Source: Luteolibacter arcticus | Lineage (GTDB): Bacteria > Verrucomicrobiota > Verrucomicrobiia > Verrucomicrobiales > Akkermansiaceae | Reading direction: 5' to 3' | Length of the DNA: 64,000 bases | Assembly (NCBI RefSeq): GCF_025950235.1 | Contig: NZ_JAPDDT010000005.1 | Coordinates: 336,602 to 400,601 of the forward strand | In this document: positions 36,632 through 43,766 of the stretch, in pieces | Layout: every line of letters starts with the position of its first letter | Numbering within the stretch: the stretch's first letter is position 1 | Notes under the pieces: generated by a model | Database searches by the model: none | The model's input: the letters and a program-made list of their open reading frames with translations, nothing else | Told to the model about the DNA's origin: nothing | Made by a program: the position numbers and the translations under genes

Positions 36632-37375
36632 TTAGCGGGCTTCTTCCGCCGGCGTTTCCACTTTCAGGTCCGAGACGGACAGCTTGCCATCGGCGTTCGG
36701 GCGCACCGTGAATCGGAGCGAAATGGATACCGAAGGGTCATCGGTTTTCGGGACCTCCGCCCACGCGGTGAGGGTCACCCGGCCTTCCTCGGTCACTGCG
36801 GGATCCGATAGCGCGACGGCGTACTTGGCCTTGAACGCGTCGGCTTTGAGCCCGTGATCCCGCTCCAGGATCCGGCGGAGCTGATCCTGCGCGACGGGCA
36901 ACAGGTCCAAGGAGGCAGTGACCGCCCCTTCTGCCGAAAGTGCATAGACTCCGGCATACGCCGTGTGCCACTTCCATGACTGCATGGCCACCAGATGCTT
37001 GGCCTTCTCCGACCACGCCACGGTGCACCGCTCATGGTTGTAGGTCGCCCGCGTGCCAGGGTGCTTTCCCCGCACCAGCGCGGTCGCCCGGTCCTTCTTC
37101 AGATCGACGACGAAATTGGCGAAGCCCGGTGCCTCCGGATCCAACGAGTAGCTTCCGCCCTCCTCCTTGAAATCACTCCACGCCACCGGCTTCCCGGTGG
37201 TGAGGCCCACCGCGATGGCGAATCTTCCGTCCTTGGAAGTCGTGCCTTCCACGACTTTGCAAAACTCCGAGGCGGGAAGCTGCGTGAGATCCTTCGGGAG
37301 GATGGGGAAGTCCTCGCCGTGGCATTGGGCCGCGAGCCAGACCGCCGCCAGTCTTCCCATCATCCTAAGTTTCAC
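36632..37375 (-). CDS. Secreted hypothetical protein
   Basis: A 247-residue protein with an N-terminal signal (MGRLAAVWLAAQCHGED). The start is a GTG at 37375, or one of two ATGs four and five codons later. No known domain is visible. The mature part is a mixed alpha/beta domain with RFAIAVGLTTGKPVAW, ATALVRGKHPGTRATYNHE and SISLRFTVRPNADGKLSVSD. It may be a periplasmic protein made mainly of beta strands. It lies 48 bases upstream of the methyltransferase gene on the same strand. Confidence 0.6.
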   Translation of the reverse strand: MKLRMMGRLAAVWLAAQCHGEDFPILPKDLTQLPASEFCKVVEGTTSKDGRFAIAVGLTTGKPVAWSDFKEEGGSYSLDPEAPGFANFVVDLKKDRATALVRGKHPGTRATYNHERCTVAWSEKAKHLVAMQSWKWHTAYAGVYALSAEGAVTASLDLLPVAQDQLRRILERDHGLKADAFKAKYAVALSDPAVTEEGRVTLTAWAEVPKTDDPSVSISLRFTVRPNADGKLSVSDLKVETPAEEAR

Positions 37376-37439
37376 GATGCAAGTCTGGCCGGGAAAGCCG
37401 CCAGATCAAGATCGCTGGACGAGGGTCTGATGCCGGCCG

Positions 37440-37865
37440 TTAGCGGACGTAATCGAGGGCCTTCTCGCGGGAGCTGCGGAATTCCTCGAGGGTCACCTGG
37501 CCGTCGCCATTCGCGTCGGCTTCCTTGAAGGGCGCGGCGAGGGTCTTCTTCACCCCGGCGCTGGCCCGGGCCTCCTGCAGCGTGATCTTGCCGGAGCCGC
37601 TGGTGTTGACCCTGTAGAAGCCTTCCTTGGTGCCGCCGTTGTCCACGAACTCCTTCTCGGTGATCACCGAGTCCTTGTTCCCGTCGAAGCGGGCGAACAT
37701 CTCGCCGATCAGGTGGGCGTCGTATTCCTGGCGCGAGACCTTGCCATCGCCGTTCATGTCGGCGGTCTTGAATGACTGCTCCACCGTCGGCGACGGGCTC
37801 GTCGAGGAGCAGCCGGTGAACGAAAAGGCGGCAGCGAGGCAAAACAGACCGGATACGAGCTTCAT
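37440..37865 (-). CDS. EF-hand lipoprotein
   Basis: A 141-residue lipoprotein starting at the ATG at 37865 (MKLVSGLFCLAAAFSFTGC). The lipobox FTGC at 15-18 is followed by a serine/proline linker. The chain then has three good EF-hand loops (DMNGDGKVSRQEY, DGNKDSVITEKEF and DANGDGQVTLEEF) and one degenerate loop (NTSGSGKITLQEA, with a Gly/Ser-rich loop). It should bind calcium at the cell envelope. Single-copy EF-hand lipoproteins are common in Verrucomicrobiota and Planctomycetota; the partner is unknown. Confidence 0.8.
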   Translation of the reverse strand: MKLVSGLFCLAAAFSFTGCSSTSPSPTVEQSFKTADMNGDGKVSRQEYDAHLIGEMFARFDGNKDSVITEKEFVDNGGTKEGFYRVNTSGSGKITLQEARASAGVKKTLAAPFKEADANGDGQVTLEEFRSSREKALDYVR

Positions 37866-37947
37866 GGCTTTGGAAGATGACCGGAATCCGGCCTGCTTGG
37901 TCAATCCATTTCCCTGCCCATCCAGAGCAACCGCAGTGGAAGATCTG

Positions 37948-38080
37948 AACCGCGAATCAACGCAAATGGGCGCGAATTGGGGAAGTCGTCAGGCGATTTG
38001 CCGGTGAAATGCGCCGAACCAGGGCGTCCATCGCTGGGAAAGGGATCCTCTTCGCGTCCATTGGGGTCCAATCGCGGTTT
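37948..38080. repeat. Palindromic element with AACCGCGAA...GGCGCGAATTGG ends
   Basis: The left end AACCGCGAATCAACGCAAAT (from 37948) is complementary, with a few mismatches, to the right end at 38051-38080 (TTCGCGTCCATTGGGGTCCA, then ATCGCGGTTT). The same sequence theme (AACCGC...GACGCCAA...GACGCGAA) bounds the larger element at 60710-61071. Confidence 0.65.
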
Positions 38081-38195
38081 GAAAACCCAATTTCCCGGAT
38101 CACATCCGCGTCTTCGTCGGCAGCATCCTCTTTTGAGGTTTTGAAGAAATCCGGGCTCGTTTCCACTCGTCTGCTGCCACTAGGCTTTCTCCGGC

Positions 38196-38573
38196 ATGAT
38201 CGTCCTCATCCGCAATATCGACCGCTCCATCACCGAAGAACACGTCCGCAGGATGCTCGACCAGTACGGCAAGGTCCGGACCTTCGACCTGGTGATCGAC
38301 AAGGCCACCGGCCAGTCCAAGGGCTTTGGCTTCGCCGACATGCCATCGATCGACCAGGCGGAAGCGATGATCAAGGGGCTGAATGGCACCCGGCTCGGCT
38401 CCGAAAAGCTGCGGGTGAAACGCGCCGCCTCGTCCTCCCTGCTCGGCACGCATGAGCCGCGACCGAAGACAGCGGAGAAGAAGAGCTTCTTTGCAAAAAA
38501 GGCGGCGAAAAAAACCGCAAAGAAAGCGGCCCGGAAATTCACCGGGAAGCGGGCACCGCGGCGGGAAGGCTGA
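38196..38573 (+). CDS. RRM RNA-binding protein with lysine-rich tail
   Basis: A 125-residue protein. One RNA recognition motif covers residues 1-75, with RNP2 at IVLIRNI (2-8) and RNP1 at KGFGFADM (42-49). It has one more turn (NGTRLGSEKLRVKRA) and then a basic, alanine-lysine-rich tail (AKKAAKKTAKKAARK) likely to bind nucleic acid non-specifically. Small bacterial RRM proteins of this type occur in cyanobacteria, Bacteroidota and Verrucomicrobiota, and many are thought to be cold-responsive RNA chaperones. The mRNA targets are unknown. Its promoter must lie in the repeat-rich spacer before it. Confidence 0.85.
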   Translation: MIVLIRNIDRSITEEHVRRMLDQYGKVRTFDLVIDKATGQSKGFGFADMPSIDQAEAMIKGLNGTRLGSEKLRVKRAASSSLLGTHEPRPKTAEKKSFFAKKAAKKTAKKAARKFTGKRAPRREG

Positions 38574-38585
38574 GCAGGCTTCCGG

Positions 38586-38948
38586 TCAAGCGCCCTGCTC
38601 CAGCCGCTCGGCGGGGAGCGGCGAGGCTGTCGTGACGACTTTGCGGTAAGCCAGCAGGATGGCGAGGAACGCAACCGACACGGCAACGGCGATCCAGAGG
38701 TCAGTGGAGGACCCTTGGACGGCCTGATAAGTTACCAGCAGGGCCAGCAAGACGAACACGATGCACAAGTTCATCGTCGAGACGGATCGGGCAGGATGAC
38801 GAAGCCAGGAAAACGTGACCGCACCGCCTAACATGAGGGCGACATAGAAATCCGGAAACTCCCAGCCACGAGGTCCGACGGACATCGACCGCGCCGAGGC
38901 AAGCACCAAGCCGGCAGCGCAAGCGAGGACTATGCGGGTGATCTTCAA
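38586..38948 (-). CDS. Small multi-pass membrane protein
   Basis: A 120-residue protein with four likely membrane segments (IVLACAAGLVLA, FYVALMLGGAVTFSWL, LCIVFVLLALLVTY and LWIAVAVSVAFLAILLAY) and a short charged C-terminus. No family is recognised. It ends 12 bases after the RRM gene stop in convergent orientation. Confidence 0.55.
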   Translation of the reverse strand: MKITRIVLACAAGLVLASARSMSVGPRGWEFPDFYVALMLGGAVTFSWLRHPARSVSTMNLCIVFVLLALLVTYQAVQGSSTDLWIAVAVSVAFLAILLAYRKVVTTASPLPAERLEQGA

Positions 38949-39016
38949 ATGAATGACCTTTTCCAGCAGGATAGATCTTTCCTACCGGAGTTGACCCGTT
39001 TGACAAGGGCCGAGCC

Positions 39017-39299
39017 GAATGGCACGGGATTAAGGTGGTTCCCGGCTTCTTCCGTCCCGGAGGGACATCGGAAATTAGCCGGTGGTGACAACCACCGGCC
39101 CCGATGTCCGAGAATGCTCCGCCCCGGCAGGGGCGGTGGAAAAGTGGCGTCACCAACCGTTCACTGCTGAGTCTGTCGCCCCTGCCGGGGCTTGAATGAA
39201 GATGGGTAGCCTCCCGGTGGCTCACGCTACCGGCTAATTTCCGACACCCCTCCGGGGTCATGAGTATCCACCGAATCTCACCTTAATCCCGTGCCATTC
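39017..39299. repeat. Foldback (MITE-like) element with 21-base inverted ends
   Basis: The ends GAATGGCACGGGATTAAGG (39017 on) and the complementary CCTTAATCCCGTGCCATTC (ending 39299) match over 21 bases. Nested inverted repeats follow inside: CGGAAATTAGCCGGT against ACCGGCTAATTTCCG, and GCCCCGGCAGGGGC against CGCCCCTGCCGGGGC. The whole 283 bases can fold into one long hairpin, and no protein-coding content was seen. It lies immediately before the glycosylase gene. Confidence 0.8.
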
Positions 39300-39356
39300 A
39301 GGGCCGAGCCCTTTCCCACTCGCGATGGCAGCCCGGCTGATCTAGCGGTTTCTCCC

Positions 39357-39992
39357 ATGACCTCCGCCGACCACGCCCGTGCTGTCGCCCATCTCCGGAA
39401 ATCCTGCCCTTCAATGAAGGCGCTGATTCGCCGCGTCGGCCCTTGCGCGCTGGAGATCGAGGCCGGTCGCACGCCCTTCCAAGCGCTGGTCAATGCCGTG
39501 GCGCACCAGCAGCTCCATGGCAAGGCGGCGCAGACGATCCTCGGGCGCTTCCGCGGGCTCTTCGGCGGTCGCTTTCCCGGACCGCAGGCGCTGGACAAGG
39601 TGACGGACGAACAACTCCGCGCCGTGGGCTTCTCGCGGGCAAAGACGGCCGCCATCCGCGACATCGCCGAGAAGACCTTGTCCGGGGTGGTGCCGGGCTC
39701 GAAGGCCATCGCCGCGCTTCCCGATGAGGAAATCATCGCCCGCCTGACGCAGGTCCGCGGTGTCGGCCGCTGGACGGTGGAGATGCTGCTGATCTTCACC
39801 CTCGGCCGGCCGGACGTGTGGCCGGTGGATGACTTCGGCGTGCGCGCCGGCTACAAGATCGCGTATGGCCTCGATGAGATGCCGAAGCCAAAGGAGCTGC
39901 TCGGATTCGGCGAGAGGTTTCAGCCGCACCGCTCGGTCGCCGCCTGGTACCTGTGGCGGGCCACCGACTTGAATCGCTCGCCGGAGCCGTGA
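39357..39992 (+). CDS. DNA-3-methyladenine glycosylase (AlkA/HhH-GPD family)
   Basis: A 211-residue DNA repair glycosylase that removes alkylated bases. The helix-hairpin-helix reads LTQVRGVGRWTVEML (about 130-144), and the catalytic aspartate is in WPVDDFGVRAGY (Asp159). The N-terminal part with ALVNAVAHQQLHGKAAQTI is typical of the two-lobed AlkA core. I chose the ATG at 39357 (MTSADHARAVAHL); the frame is open from 39291 but that part lies in the foldback element. There is no iron-sulfur cluster motif, so it belongs to the AlkA class rather than the Nth class. Confidence 0.85.
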   Translation: MTSADHARAVAHLRKSCPSMKALIRRVGPCALEIEAGRTPFQALVNAVAHQQLHGKAAQTILGRFRGLFGGRFPGPQALDKVTDEQLRAVGFSRAKTAAIRDIAEKTLSGVVPGSKAIAALPDEEIIARLTQVRGVGRWTVEMLLIFTLGRPDVWPVDDFGVRAGYKIAYGLDEMPKPKELLGFGERFQPHRSVAAWYLWRATDLNRSPEP

Positions 39993-40005
39993 TGTCAGCC
40001 ACGGA

Positions 40006-40770
40006 CTACCCGCGCCACGCATCCCACAGCAGCTTCGCCGTCATCGCGAAGACCACCGCGAGGAACACCGGCCGGATCAGGCCCGCGCCCTTCTTCACCA
40101 CCAGACCCGCACCGAGCCGGGCGCCGATGACCTGCCCCCCGATCATCGCTCCCGCGGCGCTGAAATGCACCGACCCGTGCGCCAGGAAGATCCCCAGCGA
40201 ACCGAGGTTGCTCGCAAGGTTCGCCGCCTTTGTGTAGCCCGTCGCGCCCTTCAGCTCGAGGCCTAACAGCGCCACCGTCGCCAGCGTCCAGAATGACCCC
40301 GTGCCCGGCCCGAAGAAGCCATCGTAGAACCCGATCGCGATCCCGAACACCGCGGCGAAGACCACCGGCGACATCTTCGGCTTGCCCGTCTCGACGCCGA
40401 AGCGCCGGTTCAGCGCGGTGTAAACCGCCACCGCCGCCAGCAGCCATGGGATAAGTTGCTTCAGCAGGTCCTTGCTCAGAATGCTCACCGCCTGAGCCCC
40501 GGCCATGCTCGCGAGAAACGCCATCACCACCGCCAACCGCAGGCCCGGCGTCTCCATCAGGCCGGCCCGCGCGTAGCGCCACACCGCGATCGACGTGCCG
40601 CACGATGATTGCAGCTTGTTCGTCCCCAGCACCACCTGCGGCGGCATGCCCGTCGCCAGCAAGGCCGGCACCGTGATCAAGCCGCCGCCACCCGCGATGG
40701 CATCGATGAATCCACCCGCGAAACCCGCCAGAAACAACAACCCGTGAACGACGGGCGACAGCGGATTCAT
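40006..40770 (-). CDS. TSUP family permease (TauE/SafE, YfcA-like)
   Basis: A 254-residue inner-membrane protein with about eight hydrophobic segments. The internally repeated motif is seen at GFAGGFIDAIAGGGGLITVPALL near the N-terminus and GFYDGFFGPGTGSFW in the second half, the marks of the TSUP family, which exports sulfite, sulfoacetate or related anions. It begins with ATG overlapping the stop of the upstream gene by four bases (ATGA at 40767-40770), so translation is probably coupled. Confidence 0.85.
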   Translation of the reverse strand: MNPLSPVVHGLLFLAGFAGGFIDAIAGGGGLITVPALLATGMPPQVVLGTNKLQSSCGTSIAVWRYARAGLMETPGLRLAVVMAFLASMAGAQAVSILSKDLLKQLIPWLLAAVAVYTALNRRFGVETGKPKMSPVVFAAVFGIAIGFYDGFFGPGTGSFWTLATVALLGLELKGATGYTKAANLASNLGSLGIFLAHGSVHFSAAGAMIGGQVIGARLGAGLVVKKGAGLIRPVFLAVVFAMTAKLLWDAWRG

Positions 40771-41252
40771 GGGGCCTTCGCCTTCTTCTCCGGCTCAGGC
40801 TGCGGCTCCGACTTTGTGGCAGGCGGATCTTCGCGCTTCGGCGCGACTTGCATGAAATTCAGCAACTCCATCGCCAGACCGATGTCCGCCTTCGTGACGA
40901 TCTTTCCATCGGGCGAAACCATCGACTTGGCATCGATCGAGGCAGAGTTCGTGAGCTGGTCCTCGATGCTTTCCTGCTCGCCCGGTTCCAGCGGCTTCGC
41001 CGGCTCCACTTGGGGGGCCGCCGAAGGTTCGGGATCCGGCTCACGGAACAGCGAGGCGACGATCTCGCGGTTCTCGCTCGGGCTTACAAGGGCGATTACT
41101 ACCACCGCGATCACCGCGGCAATGATACGCGTGGTGCGCCCAGCGACCCGTTGCCGGGCCGCGGCCCGCACCCGTTCGCGCTCGTCCAAGATCGCCCGGA
41201 GTTCTCCCTCGGACGGCTCGGCAGGTTGCTCTGGAGCTTCCTCCACACCCAT
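40767..41252 (-). CDS. Single-pass membrane protein, hypothetical
   Basis: A 161-residue protein starting at the ATG at 41252 (MGVEEAPEQPAEPS); a TTG ten codons earlier is less likely. An acidic, charged cytoplasmic part is followed by one membrane segment (RIIAAVIAVVVIALV). A periplasmic proline/glutamate-rich region contains the conserved-looking stretch SIDAKSMVSPDGKIVTKADIG and a low-complexity EPQPEPEKKAK tail. No family is recognised. Four-base overlap with the TauE/SafE gene suggests the two products are needed together. Confidence 0.6.
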   Translation of the reverse strand: MGVEEAPEQPAEPSEGELRAILDERERVRAAARQRVAGRTTRIIAAVIAVVVIALVSPSENREIVASLFREPDPEPSAAPQVEPAKPLEPGEQESIEDQLTNSASIDAKSMVSPDGKIVTKADIGLAMELLNFMQVAPKREDPPATKSEPQPEPEKKAKAP

Positions 41253-41321
41253 CCCAATGCCCGAAAGCCACGGAAGTGTCAAACTTCAACCCGGGTTAAC
41301 GGGCGGAGGCTCACTTCATCA

Positions 41322-42128
41322 TCACGGCGCTTGCACCCCGGGTTGCTCGTGGAAGTTGCCCTCGGAGTTGCGGACGAAGACGGAGGGCGACAGCGCATAG
41401 GGCCGCTCCGCATGATCTTCGGCAATCTTCCCGCCAAGCTGGCGGTGGAACTCAGGGCTGCAATCGAGCCTCCAACAGATCAGGAAATCCCGATTGGGAA
41501 TTCCGAAGCGGAACGTTTCGCCCAGATGCGAGGCGATGAAATCCTGGAGTCCGGGAATGAGGATGCGCGCCGCATCGTAGCCGTCGCCGCTATCGATCGC
41601 CAAGATGGTCTCCGCATCGTTCTTGCTGAGATGCACGTCGATGTCGCGGCTGATGGCTTCCAGATTTTCAAGGGCGATCTCGTGGAGCTCTTCGGGAGAA
41701 ATCTTCCATCGCTCCAAGTCGACTTGGCGCACATATGCGTATGACTGCGGGAAATCCGCGACGATGCCGACGGCGATTCCCGTCGCGAAGGGAAAGGCGA
41801 CGATTGGCACGGGTGCCGCCTGCACATAATCCGCAGGCATGACCTGGAGACGGAGCTGGTCCCGAATCTCGTCCAGGGAAAGGTCATCCAAGCTCGGGGT
41901 TTCATTCGCGAAGATCGACCCGAAGTGGTCCTCCACCATCGTTGCGAAGTCCTCGTCCGAGATCTCGCCAAGCTCATACTTCGCCCGGAGGTTCTGAAGG
42001 CCGAGACGCCATTTACCGACGATCAAGACATCCGGCTCTTCCGGGTCCGGTACGAAATCCATCCCGGGAAAGACCTGCCCGGCGATTCGGATTACCCGGT
42101 CCCGGAAGCCTGCGTCGTCATCGTGCAT
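41322..42128 (-). CDS. DUF1444 (YtpQ)-like protein
   Basis: A 268-residue cytosolic protein, ATG at 42128 (MHDDDAGFRDRVIRI). Landmarks of the YtpQ/DUF1444 family are visible: VIRIAGQVFPGMDFVPDPEEPDV at the N-terminus, ERWKISPEELHEIALENLEA in the middle, and an ILIPGLQDFI segment towards the end. The function of the family is unknown. It lies downstream of the small HicB-like gene in the same orientation. Confidence 0.55.
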   Translation of the reverse strand: MHDDDAGFRDRVIRIAGQVFPGMDFVPDPEEPDVLIVGKWRLGLQNLRAKYELGEISDEDFATMVEDHFGSIFANETPSLDDLSLDEIRDQLRLQVMPADYVQAAPVPIVAFPFATGIAVGIVADFPQSYAYVRQVDLERWKISPEELHEIALENLEAISRDIDVHLSKNDAETILAIDSGDGYDAARILIPGLQDFIASHLGETFRFGIPNRDFLICWRLDCSPEFHRQLGGKIAEDHAERPYALSPSVFVRNSEGNFHEQPGVQAP

Positions 42129-42226
42129 GAAGGATGATTTGGGTAAATCGCGAGGCGGTGGCAAGCGAGAGGTTTGCGAGAGTCAGCGCGCCAACCGGGA
42201 ATCGTGCGGCCACGGCAGGTTCCACT

Positions 42227-42385
42227 TCAAAGCTCGGCCACAAGCAACCATCCCTCGATCGCTTCGTGAAGGTTGACGTCAACTTCTTCAAGGGTTTCGC
42301 CTTGGGTAAAGCAACCGGGCAACGCCGCCACTTCTGCCCAAAATCCACCCTCTTCGGCTTCGTGGATGATGGCCTTGAGCCTCAT
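42227..42385 (-). CDS. HicB-like antitoxin, short and without HicA
   Basis: A short frame beginning at the ATG at 42385. The 52-residue product starts MRLKAIIHEAEEGGFWAEVA and continues ALPGCFTQGETLEEVDVNLH, matching the HicB/UPF0150 fold (IHEAEEGGFWAEV..LPGC.TQGET.EE....+.EAIEGWL). HicB proteins neutralise the HicA mRNA interferase. No HicA is seen on either side: downstream is the DUF1444-like gene and upstream a small unrelated gene. The chain stops soon after the core domain with no DNA-binding tail. It could be a lone HicB used as a regulator, or a remnant. Confidence 0.65.
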   Translation of the reverse strand: MRLKAIIHEAEEGGFWAEVAALPGCFTQGETLEEVDVNLHEAIEGWLLVAEL

Positions 42386-42427
42386 GCTCTGAGCCTAGCG
42401 TTCAAAGTCCTTGGTGCAATTCCCGGT

Positions 42428-42622
42428 TCAGCGATCCAACTCCGGCGGAGCGGCGTCCGCTTTCGAGGCATCAGCAGACGAGCCTTTGGAAGCTCTCGTC
42501 GTAAACCGACCACTCGTCGATGCCGCCTTACGGTCCATCTGGGCGTAGGCATCGGCTGAAGTCCTCGCAGACTTCGCGGTGCGGGCGGTCTCGATCTTTT
42601 TGAGGTAATCGGGCTGACTCAT
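42428..42622 (-). CDS. Small hypothetical protein, 64 residues
   Basis: A frame opens at the ATG at 42622 (MSQPDYLKKIETARTAK...) and continues with a Ser/Ala/Thr/Lys-rich, apparently disordered chain ending in DAAPPELDR. It lies 42 bases upstream of the HicB-like gene. No family is recognised, and its size and composition leave it uncertain. Confidence 0.35.
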   Translation of the reverse strand: MSQPDYLKKIETARTAKSARTSADAYAQMDRKAASTSGRFTTRASKGSSADASKADAAPPELDR

Positions 42623-42672
42623 CCAATCGCGGGGAAGAGTAGCGAAAGTCGCGAGTCTGCGCACGCTTCTAA

Positions 42673-42756
42673 CGTAGGCGCGTTCGTGAGAACGCGGAAG
42701 GAAGGGTGGAGCCCGCTTCCTTGGCGGCTTCCGCGGTGTCACCACCGCGCCTACGG
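42673..42756. repeat. Dispersed inverted-repeat element, copy B
   Basis: The ends CGTAGGCGCGTTCGTGAGAA and GGTGTCACCACCGCGCCTACGG match those of copy A at 25076 in reverse-complement orientation. The centre differs. Confidence 0.75.
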
Positions 42757-42762
42757 ATGGAA

Positions 42763-42798
42763 AACAAAAAGCCGCCCGGGTTTCCCACGGGCGGCTTT
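42763..42798 (-). terminator. Rho-independent terminator of the HtrA-partner operon
   Basis: AAAGCCGCCCG (42768-42778) pairs with CGGGCGGCTTT (42788-42798). On the minus strand it is followed by TTTTTGTTTTCC. It lies 45 bases after the stop at 42844. Confidence 0.85.
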
Positions 42799-42843
42799 GT
42801 TAGAATCGGAAAGCGTCAGGATGATCTGTTAGACCCCCTGGTC

Positions 42844-43725
42844 TTACTCACCAGCCTTCTCTTCAGCGGGCTTCTCCTCCGCAGGCTTTTCTTCCGCCTT
42901 TGCAGGTTCAGCCGGCTTCGCGTCCTTCGCTTGGGCGGCGACCTTGGCGATGTCGGCGGCGGGCAGGATCACGGGCGAGATCTGGATCTGGCCGGTGCGG
43001 GAGGAATTGCCCTTCGGATTGCGCAGCACCGACACTCCGAGCAGCTTGCCATTGGCGAGATAGATCGGGCAGCCGATCGCATCGGTGGCCACGCGGTAGA
43101 AGGTGCGCGGGCGGGTGGTGATACCGGAAATCTCGGTGGTCAGCAGGCTGGCCTCGCGGTTGAGCGATTCATCCAGGCGGCCGAGCGCGATGCACTCGTC
43201 GAGCACTTCGCCCTTCGCCGAGTCGGCGAGGTTGATCGCCTTGAATTCGATGCCCTTGGCCTCCTCGCTGTCCATGCGAACCTTGATGAAGGCGAGCCCC
43301 AGGTCTTCGTCCTTCAGCACGAGGTCAGCGGGAACTTCCGAGCCATCGGCGGTGATGACCTTCACTTCCTTGATCTCCGAATTCGACTTGAGCTTGATCG
43401 GTCCCATCGGCGTGTTGACCGTCTGGCCATCGACCATCGATGACTTGTCGAGGCCGCCGAGCGCAGTGACGATCAGGCCGGAGGCATCGATGATGGTGCC
43501 GGTGACCTCGCTCTTCTCTTCCTTTTCCTGGGCGGCGAGCGCGGACTTGATCTGGGCGGGCACGTCGCCATCGGCAGACATGCTGGTCTTGGCGAGTACG
43601 GACAGCCAGACGACGGCGTCCTTATGCTCGGCGGAGAGCTTCTTGGCAGTGTCGCGGAGTTCCGCGGTGGAAGCGGAGGCGAGGGCGGTGGTCGCCGCGA
43701 GGGCGAGAACGATGGTGCGGAACAT
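42844..43725 (-). CDS. Secreted trypsin-fold protein lacking the catalytic residues
   Basis: A 293-residue exported protein, ATG at 43725 with signal MFRTIVLALAATTALASAS. The spacing of segments follows HtrA-type proteases (GTIIDASGLIVTALGGL, DEDLGLAFIKV, YRVATDAIGCPIYLANGKLLGV). However, the TNHHV histidine position reads VTALG, and the GNSGGP serine region reads AIGCPIY, so both His and Ser are gone. Only the Asp-like position (D141) remains. It ends with a Lys/Glu/Pro/Ala-rich tail (KPAEEKPAEEK). It lies 41 bases after the active HtrA gene on the same strand, so the two are probably made together. It may regulate or scaffold the active enzyme. Confidence 0.75.
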   Translation of the reverse strand: MFRTIVLALAATTALASASTAELRDTAKKLSAEHKDAVVWLSVLAKTSMSADGDVPAQIKSALAAQEKEEKSEVTGTIIDASGLIVTALGGLDKSSMVDGQTVNTPMGPIKLKSNSEIKEVKVITADGSEVPADLVLKDEDLGLAFIKVRMDSEEAKGIEFKAINLADSAKGEVLDECIALGRLDESLNREASLLTTEISGITTRPRTFYRVATDAIGCPIYLANGKLLGVSVLRNPKGNSSRTGQIQISPVILPAADIAKVAAQAKDAKPAEPAKAEEKPAEEKPAEEKAGE

Positions 43726-43766
43726 AGTAGTCGAAAGGTGAGAGTGGAGAGTTGAGAGAATGAAGA

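Noticed and set aside
37948..38080. CRISPR-like repeated GCGAA phrases
   Set aside because: The phrases are a two-ended palindrome without regular spacers; no cas genes are present.
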